From Phycisphaerae bacterium (GTDB taxonomy: Bacteria; Planctomycetota; Phycisphaerae; UBA1845; UTPLA1): a stretch of 8,342 nt of DNA. Of the stretch, positions 5,818 to 8,342 are shown piece by piece; position 1 is the first letter of the stretch, and each line of letters starts with the position of its first letter. The translations under genes were made by a program, and so were the position numbers. The stretch lies in contig JAJDEC010000318.1 of the NCBI GenBank assembly GCA_029259995.1, positions 1 to 8,342 of the forward strand. Direction: 5' to 3'. The notes under the pieces were generated by a model, which made no database searches, was not told where the DNA came from, and saw only the letters and a list, made by a program, of their open reading frames with translations.

Positions 5818-7347
5818 ATGACAAATAGCACGATCCACATCGATCCGTCCGCGAGCGTCGCCTCGACAGTCCGTCTCAGGGTCGCCGACGATTCGACGCT
5901 CCACATCGGCCCCGATTGCATTATCGCGGACGGCGTCGAGATCGAAATTGCGGAGGGGGGCATCGTGCAAATCGGCCGTGGCGTCTGCGTGGGCCCCAAC
6001 GCCCTTCTCCGCGGCCACGGCGACATACAGATTAATGAGCACGCAGTCATCGACGCCGGCGTCGTGATCGATACGCGTGAATTCGTGCGGACGGCGATCG
6101 ATGCAGCGGCCTCGACAGCGCCTGTCTTGCGACCGATTCGAATCGGCCCTGGTGCGAGAATCGGCGCCAATGCCGTCGTCCGCGCGGGCGTGACAATCGG
6201 CGCCAATGCAGTCGTGCCGCCCTGCACATTCGTCGAACAGGATTTCTCAGCCGACATGAAGATTCCAACTCGGCCAATTGGAAGACACACGGCGTTGCAA
6301 GCCGAATCACCTCCACGACGATTCCTGTTCGGGTTCTGCCGCTGGCACGAGACGGCCCGCCATTTCGTGACGCTGGCCAACACGCTGCGTGCCGCGAATA
6401 TCGACAGCCGACTATATGGAACGCCGCTGACATTGTCGCGGCTTGGCTGTCTCAGGAAAGAACAGGCAATTGCGCGCGAAGACCTGTCCGATCTGGAGTC
6501 CGTTCTCGACGACTGGCGGCCCGACGTCATCTTTCTCTGGAGCGGAGCCACGCAGATGGATGGCCGGATCATCGACGCCGCCGATCGACGAGGGATCGAA
6601 TGCCGCTTCGCCGAACTGGGTTGGTTTCCGCAATCGAAAACGATCCACTTTGACACGGAAGGCACCAATGCCCGTAGCTCGATCCGGCGATTGGACCTTG
6701 ATCGAATGGATGTCGATCCGCGTCTGAATGACTGGCTGACATCACGGCGGCACAGCCTTTCTGAGCCGCCGCCGGACGTGAAGAATTACATTTTCGTCCC
6801 ACTTCAAGACATCCGTGACGCCAACATCACGCTCGGCTCGCCCTATGCATCCATGGATGCATTTGTCACGGCCCTCGCTGAGCGATTCCCGAATGAGACA
6901 TTTGTCGTTCGTCCGCATCCCAACTTCAGCGATGTCCCCCTGACAGCGCATCCCAAGGTCCAGGTCCGGCGCGATCGCTCGATCCATCCATGGCTTCAGC
7001 ACGCCGACGCCGTTGTGGGTATCAACTCGACCGCCCTGCTCGAAGCGCTTGTTTATGCCAAACCGACGCATGCCGTGGGCGTGGGACTCTCCACGAATCT
7101 CGATGTGCTCTTCGACGCAGCCAGCGTTGACGCGCTCGACATCCATCGCGAGATTTCGATCGAGCGAATGGACCGAATTCATCGCCTCCTGAGTGAGCTC
7201 GTCTTTGTCCGGCAGGCATGGACGAAGGATCTTCACTATCTCGATCGCCTTCCCGGGATTTACGGATTGGGGGATTTGCTGACTTCGAATGCCTCGCAAG
7301 GACGCGCAACTCCGACGCATGATTCCGCACTTCCTGCGCGATCTTGA
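5818..7347 (+). CDS. Hexapeptide beta-helix domain fused to a capsule-synthesis (KpsC/KpsS-like) GT-B domain
   Basis: This 509-residue protein has two parts. Residues 1-140 are hexapeptide-type repeats of a left-handed beta-helix (LHIGPDCIIADGVEIEI, VQIGRGVCVGPNALL, then IRIGPGARIGANAVVRAGV and VTIGANAVVPP), as in acyl- and acetyltransferases. A non-repeat insertion sits at about 86-104, and I cannot name a catalytic His with confidence. Residues 168-490 carry 'FLFGFCRWHETARHFVTLA', 'DVIFLWSGA' (236-244), 'ELGWFPQSKTIHFDTEG' (266-282), 'YIFVPLQDIRD' (324-334), 'FVVRPHPNF' (362-370) and 'WLQHADAVVGINSTALLEAL' (392-411). These are the landmarks of capsule polysaccharide biosynthesis proteins (Capsule_synth family, which includes Kdo transferases). 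The likely role is glycosyl transfer coupled to acylation or oligomerisation by the helix domain. ATG 5818 has only a weak GTGAAG upstream, and no in-frame alternative is evident nearby. There is no signal peptide or membrane helix. Confidence 0.85.
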   Translation: MTNSTIHIDPSASVASTVRLRVADDSTLHIGPDCIIADGVEIEIAEGGIVQIGRGVCVGPNALLRGHGDIQINEHAVIDAGVVIDTREFVRTAIDAAASTAPVLRPIRIGPGARIGANAVVRAGVTIGANAVVPPCTFVEQDFSADMKIPTRPIGRHTALQAESPPRRFLFGFCRWHETARHFVTLANTLRAANIDSRLYGTPLTLSRLGCLRKEQAIAREDLSDLESVLDDWRPDVIFLWSGATQMDGRIIDAADRRGIECRFAELGWFPQSKTIHFDTEGTNARSSIRRLDLDRMDVDPRLNDWLTSRRHSLSEPPPDVKNYIFVPLQDIRDANITLGSPYASMDAFVTALAERFPNETFVVRPHPNFSDVPLTAHPKVQVRRDRSIHPWLQHADAVVGINSTALLEALVYAKPTHAVGVGLSTNLDVLFDAASVDALDIHREISIERMDRIHRLLSELVFVRQAWTKDLHYLDRLPGIYGLGDLLTSNASQGRATPTHDSALPARS

Positions 7348-7371
7348 TCCTGCTCCCCGTCGATCCGTCGA

Positions 7372-7412
7372 TTGACGTCAAATCGCTTCAGGCATTTTTG
7401 ATCGACGTCGAT
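7372..7412. promoter_or_regulatory. Paired GACGTC-centred palindromes, possible operator/promoter
   Basis: TTGACGTCAA (7372-7381) and ATCGACGTCGAT (7401-7412) are perfect palindromes of 10 and 12 bp. Their centres are 30 bp apart, close to three helical turns, and both lie in the 98-bp gap before the membrane-protein gene. TTGACG at 7372 could double as a -35 box, with TTTGAT (7397-7402) as a weak -10 at a long 19-bp spacing. GACGTC is common elsewhere in this window, including inside genes, so chance is a serious alternative. Confidence 0.25.
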
Positions 7413-7445
7413 GAGTTAACAGATACCCAGATTCGGAGTTCAAGG

Positions 7446-8342
7446 ATGGCCCGCGCGCAGAGAAAACGAACACGACAATCCACGCAATCGAACGCATCGA
7501 CCCATCGCCGGCGATCGAATGCGAACCAGGCGACGTCAACGATCGACGCAGACATGCATTCCCGGCAGCATCGTTGGACGAAATGGATGCCGCTCATGCT
7601 CGTCATCGCCGGTTCGCTCGCTTACAGCACGAGCTTCGACGGTGTCTTCCTGCTCGACGACATCATTCGAATTAGAGACAACCCGTATGTGCATCAACCG
7701 CTGTCATCGGGCGTCTGGCTGGGCGACAAGCTTCGAAGACCACTCGTGACCCTGTCGCTTGTTCTCAATGAGCAGGTTGGTGGAACGCTCGCCGGCTATC
7801 ACTTGTTCAACCTCGCGATTCATCTCGCCGCGGCGCTGGCGCTGTTCGGCATTGTTCGGAGAACTCTGCGGCTTTCGCGGCTCCGTGACAGGTTCCGCGA
7901 TTCGGCTGATACGCTCGCATTCATCATCGCCCTGCTCTGGGTGCTGCATCCGCTTCAGACAGCCAGCGTGACTTATGTCATTCAGCGATGCGAATCGATG
8001 ATGGGGATGTTTTATCTGCTCACGCTGTATCTCGTCATCCGCGGCGCGACGTCGCAGCGAAGCAGGGGTTGGTACTTTGTCGCCATTGTCGCCTGTATCG
8101 GGGGCATGCTGTGCAAGGCCGTGATGGTGACGGCGCCGCTGATGATCCTGATGTTCGATCGCATCTTTCTGACGGAATCATTCCGAGAGACGATCCGAAA
8201 GCGCTGGGCGCTCTACCTGGGGCTGGGGCTCTCGCTGGCGTTCCTCGCCGACGGCGGTTTTCTGACCAACATGTTCAACGCCGTAACGAAACTGCCGACG
8301 CCCCTGGCCGCCGCGCCGCCGAAAGGCCTGGGCGGAATTCCG
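7446..8342 (+). CDS. Partial TMTC/PMT-like polytopic membrane protein, probable GT-C glycosyltransferase
   Basis: The frame is open for 299 codons from ATG 7446 to the window edge, so the C-terminal part is missing. GGAG at 7435-7438, 7 bases upstream, supports the start. Residues 1-47 are basic, polar and likely disordered, rich in Arg, Ser, Thr, Asn and Gln. A first membrane helix (about 48-64) leads into 'FDGVFLLDDIIRIRDNP' (64-80); the paired Asp71/Asp72 sit where GT-C enzymes carry their catalytic or metal-binding acidic pair. Then follow 'RRPLVTLSLVLNEQVGG' (97-113), 'YHLFNLAIHLAAALALF' (118-134), 'LLWVLHPLQTASVTYVIQRCE' (163-183), 'MFYLLTLYLVIRG' (188-200) and 'MLCKAVMVTAPLMILMFDR' (221-239), all characteristic of bacterial TMTC-like proteins, which often end in TPRs. 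They use lipid-linked sugars outside the membrane. One oddity is Lys-Ala at 224-225, where relatives I recall often have Lys-Glu. The substrate is unknown. Confidence 0.87.
   Translation, partial: MARAQRKRTRQSTQSNASTHRRRSNANQATSTIDADMHSRQHRWTKWMPLMLVIAGSLAYSTSFDGVFLLDDIIRIRDNPYVHQPLSSGVWLGDKLRRPLVTLSLVLNEQVGGTLAGYHLFNLAIHLAAALALFGIVRRTLRLSRLRDRFRDSADTLAFIIALLWVLHPLQTASVTYVIQRCESMMGMFYLLTLYLVIRGATSQRSRGWYFVAIVACIGGMLCKAVMVTAPLMILMFDRIFLTESFRETIRKRWALYLGLGLSLAFLADGGFLTNMFNAVTKLPTPLAAAPPKGLGGIP

Noticed and set aside
5778..6668. 296-codon minus-strand ORF
   Set aside because: It lies wholly opposite the hexapeptide/capsule gene, which shows clear family motifs. The antisense product is compositionally odd and motif-free.

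Overview
This is a GC-rich bacterial window, dense with genes. By eye it reads as a surface-polysaccharide or glycoprotein assembly locus. Nothing in it fixes the taxon. The protein types (tandem GT4 enzymes, a sulfatase-fold enzyme with a C-terminal 'LRDLGYV' ending, a large TMTC/PMT-like membrane protein with an 'LDD' loop) and weak or odd translation signals would suit a planctomycete or a related environmental lineage. That is an inference of modest confidence. There are no rRNA, tRNA, CRISPR or insertion-sequence signatures.

Layout. Positions 1-1053 hold a minus-strand gene that runs off the left edge: 351 uninterrupted codons with an N-terminal helical-repeat region, a Rossmann-like core and the beginning of a probable glycosyltransferase-like domain. 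A divergent intergenic region (1054-1230) separates it from a plus-strand cluster. The cluster opens with two tandem paralogous GT4-type glycosyltransferases (1231-2823 and about 2820-4451). Each is fused at its C-terminus to a small Rossmann 'IYGxG' domain. The second apparently starts at a CTG that overlaps the stop of the first. Next, with a 4-base ATGA overlap, comes an alkaline-phosphatase/sulfatase-superfamily enzyme (4448-5686) with Thr where sulfatases carry the formylglycine Cys. After a 131-bp gap holding a hairpin and a possible 38-codon ORF comes a two-domain protein (5818-7347): a left-handed beta-helix hexapeptide domain fused to a capsule-synthesis (KpsC/KpsS-like) GT-B domain. 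After a 98-bp gap with two GACGTC-centred palindromes, a polytopic TMTC/PMT-like GT-C protein (7446 onward) runs off the right edge.

How they may work together (inference): the GT4 pair and the KpsC/S-like enzyme would build an oligo- or polysaccharide in the cytoplasm. The phosphatase-superfamily enzyme and the hexapeptide domain could add or remove phospho- and acyl-substituents. The GT-C membrane protein would act on lipid-linked sugar at the outer face of the membrane. The first three plus-strand genes are very likely one transcript with translational coupling. The last two may have their own regulatory signals. Both edge genes are incomplete, so their full domain content is unknown.
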